Of a stretch of DNA of 16,015 nucleotides, positions 1-6,372 are shown one piece after another. Position numbers and translations under genes: made by a program. Position 1 is the first letter of the stretch. Each line of letters starts with the position of its first letter. Source of the stretch: an uncultured Gammaproteobacteria bacterium (GTDB lineage Bacteria; Pseudomonadota; Gammaproteobacteria; Pseudomonadales; Azotimanducaceae_A). The notes under the pieces are model-generated. The model was given only the letters and a program-made list of their open reading frames with translations. It searched no databases and was not told the DNA's origin. Location of the stretch: NCBI GenBank assembly GCA_913041025.1, contig CAJWGQ010000049.1, forward strand, positions 1-16,015, read 5' to 3'.

Positions 1-163
1 CTTCGAAGAATTGGGTCGCGATAGGACTAGGATTTGCCAGGATCCAATCATAAAACTCCCGACAAGCGGAGAGCTCAGCCGGATCTAGTAACTGCGGAAT
101 CTTAACAGCGCCCTTCTCCTGCCACTCGGTAACGACGGATTCGGTCAATGCCTCTATTTTCAT
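1..163 (-). CDS. Phytanoyl-CoA dioxygenase-like protein, N-terminal fragment (cut by window edge)
   Basis: Reading the minus strand from an ATG at 163 gives an open frame of 54 codons running off the window. The start is preceded by AGGG with a suitable gap. Residues about 38-50 read REFYDWILANPSP, close to the NECFEWSIANPGP stretch at residues 34-46 of the PhyH gene at 13875. On that basis I assign it to the Fe(II)/2-oxoglutarate-dependent PhyH superfamily; the iron-binding residues lie beyond the edge and cannot be checked. It starts 21 bases after the stop of the SDR at 185-1000, so the two are very probably co-transcribed. The family hydroxylates small hydrophobic or CoA-linked substrates, but the substrate here is unknown. 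Confidence 0.7.
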   Translation of the reverse strand, partial: MKIEALTESVVTEWQEKGAVKIPQLLDPAELSACREFYDWILANPSPIATQFFE

Positions 164-184
164 TTGTTTTCCCTACTTAAACCC

Positions 185-1000
185 TCAACTGTTAGCACGA
201 CGACCCACCAACAGGCCTCCGTCTACGGGTATTGTGGAACCTGTTACATAGGAGCCTGCTCGACTAGATAAGTAAACACAAGCCGCTCCTATATCGACAG
301 GATCTCCGACTCGCCCTGAGACCGTTACTGCACCAACTGCCGCTCGCCCCTCCTCGGTCTCCAAATAATGATCCAGCATTCCAGGGAAAGGCCCGGGGGC
401 GATCGCGTTGAAGGTAATATTCCGACCGTCCTCCTTTCCGTGATTATTGCCCTGGGTTGCCGCCCATTGACGCGTCAATTGAATTAGGGCGGCCTTGCCC
501 GCTCCGTAAGCCCAGTCGTTATCCATTGCGACCCTAATTCCATCTACAGACACAATATTCACGACGCTCGCGTGGGCATCCGAATTAGCAGCGGTTGCCA
601 ACAAACCCAGGGCTTCCTTGACTAACAAAAAAGGGCCCCTAACATTCGCGTTCATCATCTGATCCCACTCATCAGTCGGGAATTTTTCGAAGGCATGTAT
701 AAACCCACCCAAGGCAGCATTGTTGACGAGAACATCTAACTTACCCTCTAGTTCCTGCAAGTTAGACACCAATTTTTTTATGGATTCTTCACTGGACATG
801 TCCACGGACAGGGCCAAACACTCACCCGGACCCTCTTCCGAAATTTCGTTGGCCACGTCAGAAAGGTCGCTTCTCGATGCTATATATACCTTTGCACCAC
901 CCGAGACAAAGGTTCGGGCAATGCCGCGCCCTATACCGCCCCCTCCTCCCGTAACACAGACCACCTTCCCTGATACACTAAACAAATCCTCGAAATTCAT
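185..1000 (-). CDS. Short-chain dehydrogenase/reductase (classical SDR)
   Basis: A 271-residue classical SDR, an NAD(P)-dependent oxidoreductase of alcohols or ketones. It has the cofactor loop TGGGGGIG at residues 17-24, an NNAA variant of the NNAG structural motif, a Ser in NIVSVDG, and the YGAGK form of the catalytic YxxxK. The C-terminus has the usual TGSTIPVDGG segment. A GTG at 1006 would add two residues, but AGGAG lies five bases before the ATG at 1000, so the ATG is preferred. The gene lies 60 bases after the imine-reductase-like gene and 21 bases before the PhyH fragment, in one minus-strand run. The substrate cannot be deduced; oxidation of an alcohol made by the neighbouring dioxygenase is possible but inferred. 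Confidence 0.9.
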   Translation of the reverse strand: MNFEDLFSVSGKVVCVTGGGGGIGRGIARTFVSGGAKVYIASRSDLSDVANEISEEGPGECLALSVDMSSEESIKKLVSNLQELEGKLDVLVNNAALGGFIHAFEKFPTDEWDQMMNANVRGPFLLVKEALGLLATAANSDAHASVVNIVSVDGIRVAMDNDWAYGAGKAALIQLTRQWAATQGNNHGKEDGRNITFNAIAPGPFPGMLDHYLETEEGRAAVGAVTVSGRVGDPVDIGAACVYLSSRAGSYVTGSTIPVDGGLLVGRRANS

Positions 1001-1060
1001 GCTCACTCCTCTGTGATTTTTACTGCTCGTGACGTTACTTTACTCGTCCAGCCACCCAGC

Positions 1061-1918
1061 CTAGCCCATTGTCTTTATCAGAGCAGCGAGGTCTTCCTCT
1101 CCTACGCCCTGATCCTGGCCGTGTCTCAAGACTTCGCCGATGCCTGATAATAATTCGGCATTAAAATTTGACCCTTTGCCCTCTTCTAATATTCGGTCCA
1201 GCGCCTCCTTCCAAGTCCGAATACTTGCCTGAACTTCCGAAAAATCACCGTCGATAATTGCTCGAGTGTGTCTCTCCTGATCGGCTTTCAGAGAAACCGG
1301 CAGACCGGAAATCATCTTAGAGTAAAATTCGAGATCAACACCCGCCTTCTTTGCCATGTGCATACCCTGAATGACCGCCATCTGCATGATCAAAGATGGC
1401 GCAATCAAAGCATGGTCCAGATGCGACGGCGCACCCACCTCTTCTCCCAGATATTGTGATTTTCCTCCCAGCGCTAAAATTAACGCCTCGCTGTCTTCCC
1501 AAGCTAGAGAATTCCCCGCAACAAGCAAAGAACAGCGTGGATCACCAATGTTACTGGGATACGCTAGGATGGCCCCATCTAAGTAGTGTCCGCGTTTCTG
1601 CTTCACCAGGTTCTCAAATGAACTCGCATCGCTAGCGGTCCCGGTCGTGAGCTGTATCAATACTTTGTTATCAAGATCAGAACATGTTGATAGCAGTTCA
1701 ACAGAATTAACGTAATTACTCAGACACATCACAACATAATCTACTGAGCCCACCGCCGCCCATACATCATCACTCCATCGAGCTCCCTTTTCTAAAAGCG
1801 TGTCAGCTTTTTCTTTTGTGCGATTCCAGACCCAAGTTTCATAACCCGCGTCGAGTAAAGTCCTAGCCAGGGCAGCCCCCATATTACCCAGTCCAACGAG
1901 CAACACCGTCTTGTTCAA
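1061..1918 (-). CDS. NAD(P)-dependent imine-reductase-like oxidoreductase
   Basis: A 285-residue protein of the 6-phosphogluconate/3-hydroxyisobutyrate dehydrogenase superfamily. Residues 1-34 form a Rossmann start with GLGNMG (9-14) and WNRT, where Arg33 suggests NADPH. LDGAILAYPSNIG (113-125) matches the imine-reductase pattern better than hydroxyisobutyrate dehydrogenases, and GAPSHLDHALI (162-172) aligns with the GAASLYDLALL motif so that Asp168 sits at the catalytic Asp position of imine reductases. The C-terminal helical part fits the same family. Activity on an imine or keto substrate is therefore likely, but the substrate is unknown. The start is TTG at 1918: the frame has an upstream stop before any ATG, and AGGG lies eight bases away. 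First gene of the leftmost minus-strand run. Confidence 0.82.
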   Translation of the reverse strand: MNKTVLLVGLGNMGAALARTLLDAGYETWVWNRTKEKADTLLEKGARWSDDVWAAVGSVDYVVMCLSNYVNSVELLSTCSDLDNKVLIQLTTGTASDASSFENLVKQKRGHYLDGAILAYPSNIGDPRCSLLVAGNSLAWEDSEALILALGGKSQYLGEEVGAPSHLDHALIAPSLIMQMAVIQGMHMAKKAGVDLEFYSKMISGLPVSLKADQERHTRAIIDGDFSEVQASIRTWKEALDRILEEGKGSNFNAELLSGIGEVLRHGQDQGVGEEDLAALIKTMG

Positions 1919-1966
1919 TTTCCTTTCCCTTTCTGTCTCTGATCAATCTATAGAAACACATTACCG

Positions 1967-1974
1967 TGTATACA
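1967..1974. promoter_or_regulatory. GntR-like palindromic operator candidate
   Basis: TGTATACA is a perfect 8-base palindrome; on the minus strand it lies in ATTGTATACACGG. Many GntR-family operators contain a GT-AT-AC core of this sort (TTGTATACAA type). It sits about 49 bases upstream of the TTG start of the imine-reductase-like gene, in a divergent promoter region. No GntR gene is in the window, so the assignment rests on motif shape and position only. Confidence 0.28.
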
Positions 1975-1984
1975 ATCACTATCA

Positions 1985-2012
1985 TTGAAAATTTTTACTT
2001 CAAATTTTTCAA
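1985..2012. repeat. AT-rich imperfect inverted repeat in divergent intergenic region
   Basis: TTGAAAATTT at 1985-1994 and AAATTTTTCAA at 2002-2012 are inverted copies that differ by one extra base, around a 7-base centre. It lies between divergent genes starting at 1918 and 2138, so a regulator site or an AT-rich promoter element are both possible. The remaining part of the 219-base gap is AT-rich and shows no gene. Confidence 0.4.
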
Positions 2013-2137
2013 AGGTGGCAGGAGTCGAATTACATGCCTTTGAGCTACCCTTTGATTTTTAACAAGAAAATGTATTACAAAAGGCGGAGCGCCATGCTAG
2101 ATTTCAATGAGTCAAATATTCTAGGGCGGGAGGTCTT

Positions 2138-3082
2138 TTGAATTATCTAACCACGTTTACCGAAAAAGATAGTACCGAAGACATCGTCAAAACGCTTAAA
2201 ACCGATGGCGGGGTCATCATCGAGCGGCTTGTCCCCGAAGAAGTCATGGACGACGCCTACCAAGACGTACAAAACAACGTATCCGAGGCCGAACAATCCT
2301 CTTCGACCTCCCTATGGCCAGAAGGTAACCGCACAGTGGGCGGTCTCGCCGCAGCCAGTCCAACCTATACCGAAAAGCTCGTAATCCACCCTAAAACGCT
2401 GGAAATTGTTGATGCGATGTTGATGCCGGTCGAGCCTATGTCGGACAGAATTCCTGCCACCGAATCTCAAGCAGAAGTGGTGGAAATTGGAGACGGCGGC
2501 ACTCAAGTCGTCTTTAAAGCGCCCCTTGAAACAGACCCTAACTGCCATCACTACAACATCGGCGCAGCAGTTATGCTCGAAGTGCGCGGCGGCCCTAACT
2601 CAAAGCATCAAGTTTTACACCGGGAAAACGCCATCTACCAACCGTTCATAGAGCACCTCCCCGACATTAGAGAGTTTCTTGTGTCAGCAATGTGGGCGGG
2701 CAGCGACTTTACTCGCGACAACGGCGCTACTCGAGTCGTACCAGGCAGTCACCGATGGCCAGAGGATCGCATCGCTCAGGAAAGCGAAGTCGTTCAAGCC
2801 GAGATGCCGAAGGGCTCGTTGGTTATGTGGTTATCCAGAACCCTGCACGGAAGCGCCAAATCAAATATTGACCAGAGGCGCACCGGTTTCTTTAATTCCT
2901 ACCTGGTCGATTGGATTCGTCAGGAGGAGAATCAGTTTATTACCGTTCCCCCAGAGATCGCCGAAAAACTTTCTGATAAAGCAAAAAAGGTGATCGGCTA
3001 TTCTGCGAGCCCTAACCTTGGCTGGGTGAAAGGGCGAGATAAAGATAACTTGTTAGTAGAGGGAACGAGCTCCCCTCTTTAA
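2138..3082 (+). CDS. Phytanoyl-CoA dioxygenase (PhyH) family protein, HxE variant
   Basis: A 314-residue member of the Fe(II)/2-oxoglutarate-dependent PhyH superfamily. The central part has NCHHYN (136-140 region), then LHREN with His161 and Glu163, SDFTRDNGATRVVPGSHRW (189-207), and a distal His237 in TLHGS. Arg247 or Arg248 probably binds the 2-oxoglutarate carboxylate. The proximal iron motif is His-x-Glu, where most family members and the paralogue at 14776 have His-x-Asp. The start is TTG at 2138, preceded by GGGAGG; the frame is closed by TGA at 2108-2110 with no ATG between, and the first internal Met is residue 37. Paralogue of the 14776 gene, sharing the NGATR, MPKGS and QEENQF blocks. 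The substrate is unknown. Confidence 0.88.
   Translation: MNYLTTFTEKDSTEDIVKTLKTDGGVIIERLVPEEVMDDAYQDVQNNVSEAEQSSSTSLWPEGNRTVGGLAAASPTYTEKLVIHPKTLEIVDAMLMPVEPMSDRIPATESQAEVVEIGDGGTQVVFKAPLETDPNCHHYNIGAAVMLEVRGGPNSKHQVLHRENAIYQPFIEHLPDIREFLVSAMWAGSDFTRDNGATRVVPGSHRWPEDRIAQESEVVQAEMPKGSLVMWLSRTLHGSAKSNIDQRRTGFFNSYLVDWIRQEENQFITVPPEIAEKLSDKAKKVIGYSASPNLGWVKGRDKDNLLVEGTSSPL
3058..3080 (+). terminator. Possible terminator hairpin at PhyH 3' end
   Basis: AGAGGG at 3058-3063 pairs with CCCTCT at 3073-3078 around a 9-base loop, followed by TTAAATT. It overlaps the PhyH stop codon and lies just before the 14-base gap to the convergent hemJ stop. The T tract is weak. Confidence 0.4.
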
Positions 3083-3096
3083 ATTCTGTGAGAGAG

Positions 3097-3522
3097 CTAA
3101 AAAGGCTTGAGCACCGCTAAGAGGACGATCCCGAATAAAAATACGACCGGTATTTCATTGAAAAACCGGAAAAATACGTGCGAGTGAGAATCATCTTCCC
3201 GGTTGACCGCCGAGACATAACGACCGCACTGAAAGTGGTAGATAATCAGCAATAAGACGCCCACCAACTTTAACCATAACCACGTCGATTGCAGGTAGTA
3301 CTCAAAATTGATGACAATCATCCAGGTCCCAAAAACTAGCGCGAGGATCATCAGAGGCGTGACGAATCGATAAAGTTTTCTGGCCATGACAGCCAACTGC
3401 TTTTTCGTTGCGCTATCCTCGCTGCTGGCGTAGTACACCAGTATGCGCGGTAGGTAAAAAATACCGGCGAACCAGCAAACCACAAAAATCAGGTGCAACG
3501 CCTTTAACCATAAAAATAAGAT
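3097..3522 (-). CDS. hemJ: HemJ-type protoporphyrinogen IX oxidase (non-canonical start proposed)
   Basis: A small membrane protein of the HemJ (UPF0093) family, which oxidises protoporphyrinogen IX in haem synthesis. The characteristic N-terminus reads FLWLKALHLIFVVCWFAG followed by FYLPR, including the conserved His near the start that acts as a haem ligand in the family, and the protein ends FNEIPVV...VLKPF, typical of HemJ. About four hydrophobic segments are visible. TTG at 3498 would be the first canonical start, but it would remove the conserved FLWLKA and leave His as residue 2. Between it and the in-frame TAG there is no ATG, GTG or TTG. GGAG at 3531-3534 lies eight bases before ATC at 3522, giving 141 residues, normal for HemJ. 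An alternative is a one-base frameshift at an ATGG at 3508-3511. Convergent with PhyH, divergent from the phosphatase-like gene. Confidence 0.85.
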   Translation of the reverse strand: MLFLWLKALHLIFVVCWFAGIFYLPRILVYYASSEDSATKKQLAVMARKLYRFVTPLMILALVFGTWMIVINFEYYLQSTWLWLKLVGVLLLIIYHFQCGRYVSAVNREDDSHSHVFFRFFNEIPVVFLFGIVLLAVLKPF

Positions 3523-3662
3523 GGGCGAGTCTCCACTTACCTACCACAGCAGCAATACTACCAGCAAATGAAGTCATCCGAGACCAGATACACTTATTCA
3601 TCACCTCTTTTATGTGCTACACCGGCCATATATCATGCGGCCACTAAGAAGAGGTCCCTCGC

Positions 3663-4166
3663 ATGCTTAAATATCTGCTGATCTGTCTATTGCTACCCGT
3701 CGCCATACAGGCCAACGAGAATGAGAAACTGAACACGGTGCTTAACTACTACCAGATCAGCGAGAGAATCGGAACGGGCGGACAGCCCACCTCTGAGCAA
3801 TTTACAGCCATTCAGGAAGCCGGTTTCCAAACGGTCATCAATCTCGCTATGCCCGATTCGCCCAACGCATTGACTAACGAAGGCGCGATCATCACCGCAC
3901 TAGGAATGACCTACATCCATATCCCTGTTCCCTGGCAATCCCCTTCTCTCAACGATTTAAAGAAATTTTTAGCGTTTATGAAAGCCTTGGAGTCACAGAA
4001 GGTGTTCGTGCATTGCGCTGCAAATTACCGAGCGTCAGCGTTTACGAATCGATACCTGCGCCTCATGACCGCTGCAACAGAAGAAGAATCTATGACACCG
4101 ATTCTGGAGCAATGGCTTCCTCAGATGGATACCAATTGGAAAGCCATTCTAGATTATCAGAGGTAA
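3663..4166 (+). CDS. Exported tyrosine-phosphatase-like protein with Cx4R P-loop
   Basis: A 167-residue protein with a signal peptide (LLICLLLPVAIQA, likely cleaved after Ala17), so it is probably periplasmic. The body resembles the beta-lactamase-hydrolase-like/dual-specificity phosphatase fold: GTGGQPTSEQF (37-47), AGFQTVINL (53-61), IPVPW, then VFVHCAANYRASAF (114-127). The P-loop holds His117, Cys118 and Arg123, which is Cys-x4-Arg, not the Cys-x5-Arg of classical PTPs. A related group of bacterial proteins with HCxANxR is known to me, so this looks like a family trait and not damage, but activity is uncertain. ATG at 3663 has GAGG eight bases upstream. Likely monocistronic, divergent from hemJ; the 118 bases after it are AT-rich and hold no evident gene. 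Confidence 0.75.
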   Translation: MLKYLLICLLLPVAIQANENEKLNTVLNYYQISERIGTGGQPTSEQFTAIQEAGFQTVINLAMPDSPNALTNEGAIITALGMTYIHIPVPWQSPSLNDLKKFLAFMKALESQKVFVHCAANYRASAFTNRYLRLMTAATEEESMTPILEQWLPQMDTNWKAILDYQR

Positions 4167-4284
4167 ATGACTTTAGTATATATATCAATTACTTATAGAT
4201 TTATTGTCAAGTAGTTTTTAGAACCGATTTCAGTTTGAACAGGCAATTGTTTATAGTGAACCCACAGTATTTAGGAGAAGGTAG

Positions 4285-5181
4285 ATGAGTGAATTCGAGG
4301 ATAAGGTAGTCATAGTTACAGGCGCTGGGGGCGGTCTAGGAAAAGCGCATTCATTAGAATTTGCTCGTCGAGGAGCAAAGGTCGTCGTGAACGACCTGGG
4401 CGGCAGCGGTGATGGCGTTGGTTCCAGCGACATGGCAGACATAGTCGTCGAAGAGATCACACAGGCAGGTGGAACAGCGATAGCCAACAAGGCTTCGGTG
4501 GCCACCATGGAAGGCGCGCAGTCGATTATCGACGATGCTGTCTCGGCTTTTGGAACTGTCGATATTCTAATCAACAATGCAGGCATACTCAGAGACAAGA
4601 GCTTTAAAAACATGGACATGGCAGACTGGGACATTGTGATGGACGTCCACCTCAATGGATCAGGTTACGTCACGCGGGCTGCTTGGCCCGTCATGCTCGA
4701 GAAGCGATACGGCAGAATTGTCTTTACCAGCTCAACTTCAGGAATATTCGGGAATTTTGGGCAGGCAAACTACGGCGCTGCCAAGATGGGCATGCTAGGC
4801 ATTATGAATGTGCTCGCAATAGAGGGCCTTTCCAAGAATATACGCGTTAATACGCTGGCGCCCGCAGCAGAGACCCGGCTAATTGGGACCATTCCTGGTG
4901 TCGAGGTAAACCCAGACAATCCTGACCCCATGCGCCACCCTAAACTTGTCACCCCTGCGGTTGTTCTTATGGCCTCAGAAGATGCGCCAACGGGAATGAC
5001 ATTCCACGCCGGCAACGGAAAATTTTCCCGAAGCGCGACATTTATTAACGAAGGGCTGGAATTTGGAGCTGATGTGTCCTACGAGGACCTCCTTGATAAG
5101 AAGGATGAGCTCATCGACATGAGTTCTTCAACCGAAATGTCGGGGCTGATTCGCGTTCAAAATCAAATGAAAAACGCCTAG
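4285..5181 (+). CDS. MFE-2-like SDR, probable (3R)-hydroxyacyl-CoA dehydrogenase
   Basis: A 298-residue SDR that resembles the dehydrogenase domain of multifunctional enzyme type 2 (17-beta-HSD type 4): TGAGGGLGKAHSLEFARRG at 12-30, VVVNDLGGSG with Asp37 (NAD preference), NNAG 97-100, Asn124, a catalytic Ser near 150, and YGAAK with Tyr163 and Lys167. MFE-2 dehydrogenases oxidise (3R)-hydroxyacyl-CoA in beta-oxidation, including of branched chains; this assignment is by motif similarity. AGGAG at 4273-4277 lies seven bases before the ATG. It stands alone on the plus strand and faces the DauA-like gene across a terminator. An acyl-CoA substrate fits the surrounding PhyH and CaiB genes, but the link is inferred. 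Confidence 0.85.
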   Translation: MSEFEDKVVIVTGAGGGLGKAHSLEFARRGAKVVVNDLGGSGDGVGSSDMADIVVEEITQAGGTAIANKASVATMEGAQSIIDDAVSAFGTVDILINNAGILRDKSFKNMDMADWDIVMDVHLNGSGYVTRAAWPVMLEKRYGRIVFTSSTSGIFGNFGQANYGAAKMGMLGIMNVLAIEGLSKNIRVNTLAPAAETRLIGTIPGVEVNPDNPDPMRHPKLVTPAVVLMASEDAPTGMTFHAGNGKFSRSATFINEGLEFGADVSYEDLLDKKDELIDMSSSTEMSGLIRVQNQMKNA

Positions 5182-5191
5182 TTTTAGGCGC
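5170..5191 (-). terminator. Rho-independent terminator, mainly for the minus-strand DauA/DMGDH pair
   Basis: On the minus strand CGCCTA (5185-5190) pairs with TAGGCG (5175-5180) around a 4-base loop and is followed by five T. It lies 26 bases after the DauA-like stop at 5217. On the plus strand the same hairpin ends with the SDR stop and has only a short T run, so it could act both ways. Confidence 0.6.
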
Positions 5192-5216
5192 GTTTAAAAG
5201 ACTGGGCCCGCCTTAA

Positions 5217-6311
5217 CTAATCCGAATATCGATTAACATCGATATTCGGAGGAACGGCTTCCCGGTTGAGTATCAGCTCTGATGCGAGACGACCGAGACC
5301 GGGCGAGGTTTGCACACCGAAACCGCCCTGCCCAGCCAACCAAAAGAAACTCGGAGATTCTTTGTCATAACCAATCAAGGGTTTTCGGTCTTCGGCGAAG
5401 GTGCGCAGGCCCGCCCAGGTCTTGAGGACTCGCTCCACCCCATGCTCGTTCACCTTTTGATATTCCTCGATCACCCTGGCGACGTCCAGCTCGTGCGCAA
5501 ACGCGTCCATCGCATCCGAGGGTGTCTCGTCTTGAGGACAAACCAGCATCCCTGGGCTCTCGGGTCTAAAATATAAGTTACCGGCAATCGTGTGAACCAT
5601 AGGCCAGCGACCCATATCATTAGGAGCCGGGATTATTACAGCTGTTCTTCGTAAGGGCGTCAGCGGTTTAGCACGAATCGATACCAAAGAGGCCACGGAA
5701 TTTGCCCATGAACCGGCTGCATTGACGACAACGCTGGCTTTTAGGGTTTCTTCGGCAAGCTCTATCTTCCAGCCCTCACGACTCTCTTCTAGACCGATCA
5801 CTTCACATGACTTCCGAATCATCCCTCCGTTTGCGCGGATACCCCGCTCGAAACCCATCAACAATGCGTGCACATCGATACTTTTCCAACTTGGGTCATA
5901 AACCGCACCACCAAGCCAATCATCACTCAAAATCGGGACGAGCTCGGTTGCCTCACGCCTACTAATTCGCAGCAGTTCCGGGCAACTCAGAGACCAGGCT
6001 TCAAAATAACGGTCCAGTTTTGCCAGCTCACCCCTTGAACCCACCGTTAATCCACCACAGGGACCCAGCAAAGGATAGTCACTAAATCCTTCCGGCGGAT
6101 GGAAGAAAAACTCTCGACCAGCCAAGGTCAGCTCTTGTACCACCTCGTTTTCGTAACCCTCAATGTACATTGCTGCCGAGCGTCCAGAGCTATGGTAGGC
6201 CAGCTGGTCCTCTCGCTCGAGGACTAGCACGTCACAATGCTCAGATAGGAAATAGGCTGCGGACAACCCTGCGACGCCTCCCCCTATCACAGCGACATCG
6301 TAATCCTTCAT
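5217..6311 (-). CDS. DauA-like FAD-dependent D-amino-acid dehydrogenase (DAO family)
   Basis: A 364-residue flavoprotein with the FAD-binding GGGVAG at 10-15 and ERED at the end of the second strand. It resembles Pseudomonas D-arginine dehydrogenase DauA: AYHSSGRSAAMY (39-49, His40), REFFFHPPEGF, Arg221/Arg222, and TWAGLRTFAEDRKPLIGYD (298-316) with Arg303 at the position that binds the substrate carboxylate in DauA. The C-terminus GQGGFGVQTSPGLGR fits too. DauA oxidises D-amino acids, chiefly basic ones, to imino acids. A D-amino or N-substituted amino acid substrate is therefore likely, though not proven. The protein is cytosolic with no signal peptide. It follows the DMGDH-like gene by 61 bases in the same direction and ends at a terminator. 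The ribosome site is weak (GGCGGA). Confidence 0.85.
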   Translation of the reverse strand: MKDYDVAVIGGGVAGLSAAYFLSEHCDVLVLEREDQLAYHSSGRSAAMYIEGYENEVVQELTLAGREFFFHPPEGFSDYPLLGPCGGLTVGSRGELAKLDRYFEAWSLSCPELLRISRREATELVPILSDDWLGGAVYDPSWKSIDVHALLMGFERGIRANGGMIRKSCEVIGLEESREGWKIELAEETLKASVVVNAAGSWANSVASLVSIRAKPLTPLRRTAVIIPAPNDMGRWPMVHTIAGNLYFRPESPGMLVCPQDETPSDAMDAFAHELDVARVIEEYQKVNEHGVERVLKTWAGLRTFAEDRKPLIGYDKESPSFFWLAGQGGFGVQTSPGLGRLASELILNREAVPPNIDVNRYSD

Positions 6312-6372
6312 GCTGGATAATCCGCCAAATAGGTCAGGGGTGATTGAACGTCAAACTGAGAAGATAAAAGGA

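Noticed and set aside
3413..3604. Minus-strand ORF overlapping hemJ with an ATG at 3604
   Set aside because: It lies in another frame from the conserved HemJ sequence and has no family character; retained only as a clue to a possible frameshift.
4167..4214. Short ORF starting at the ATG directly after the phosphatase gene
   Set aside because: Only 15 codons, AT-rich, ribosome site too close; likely chance.
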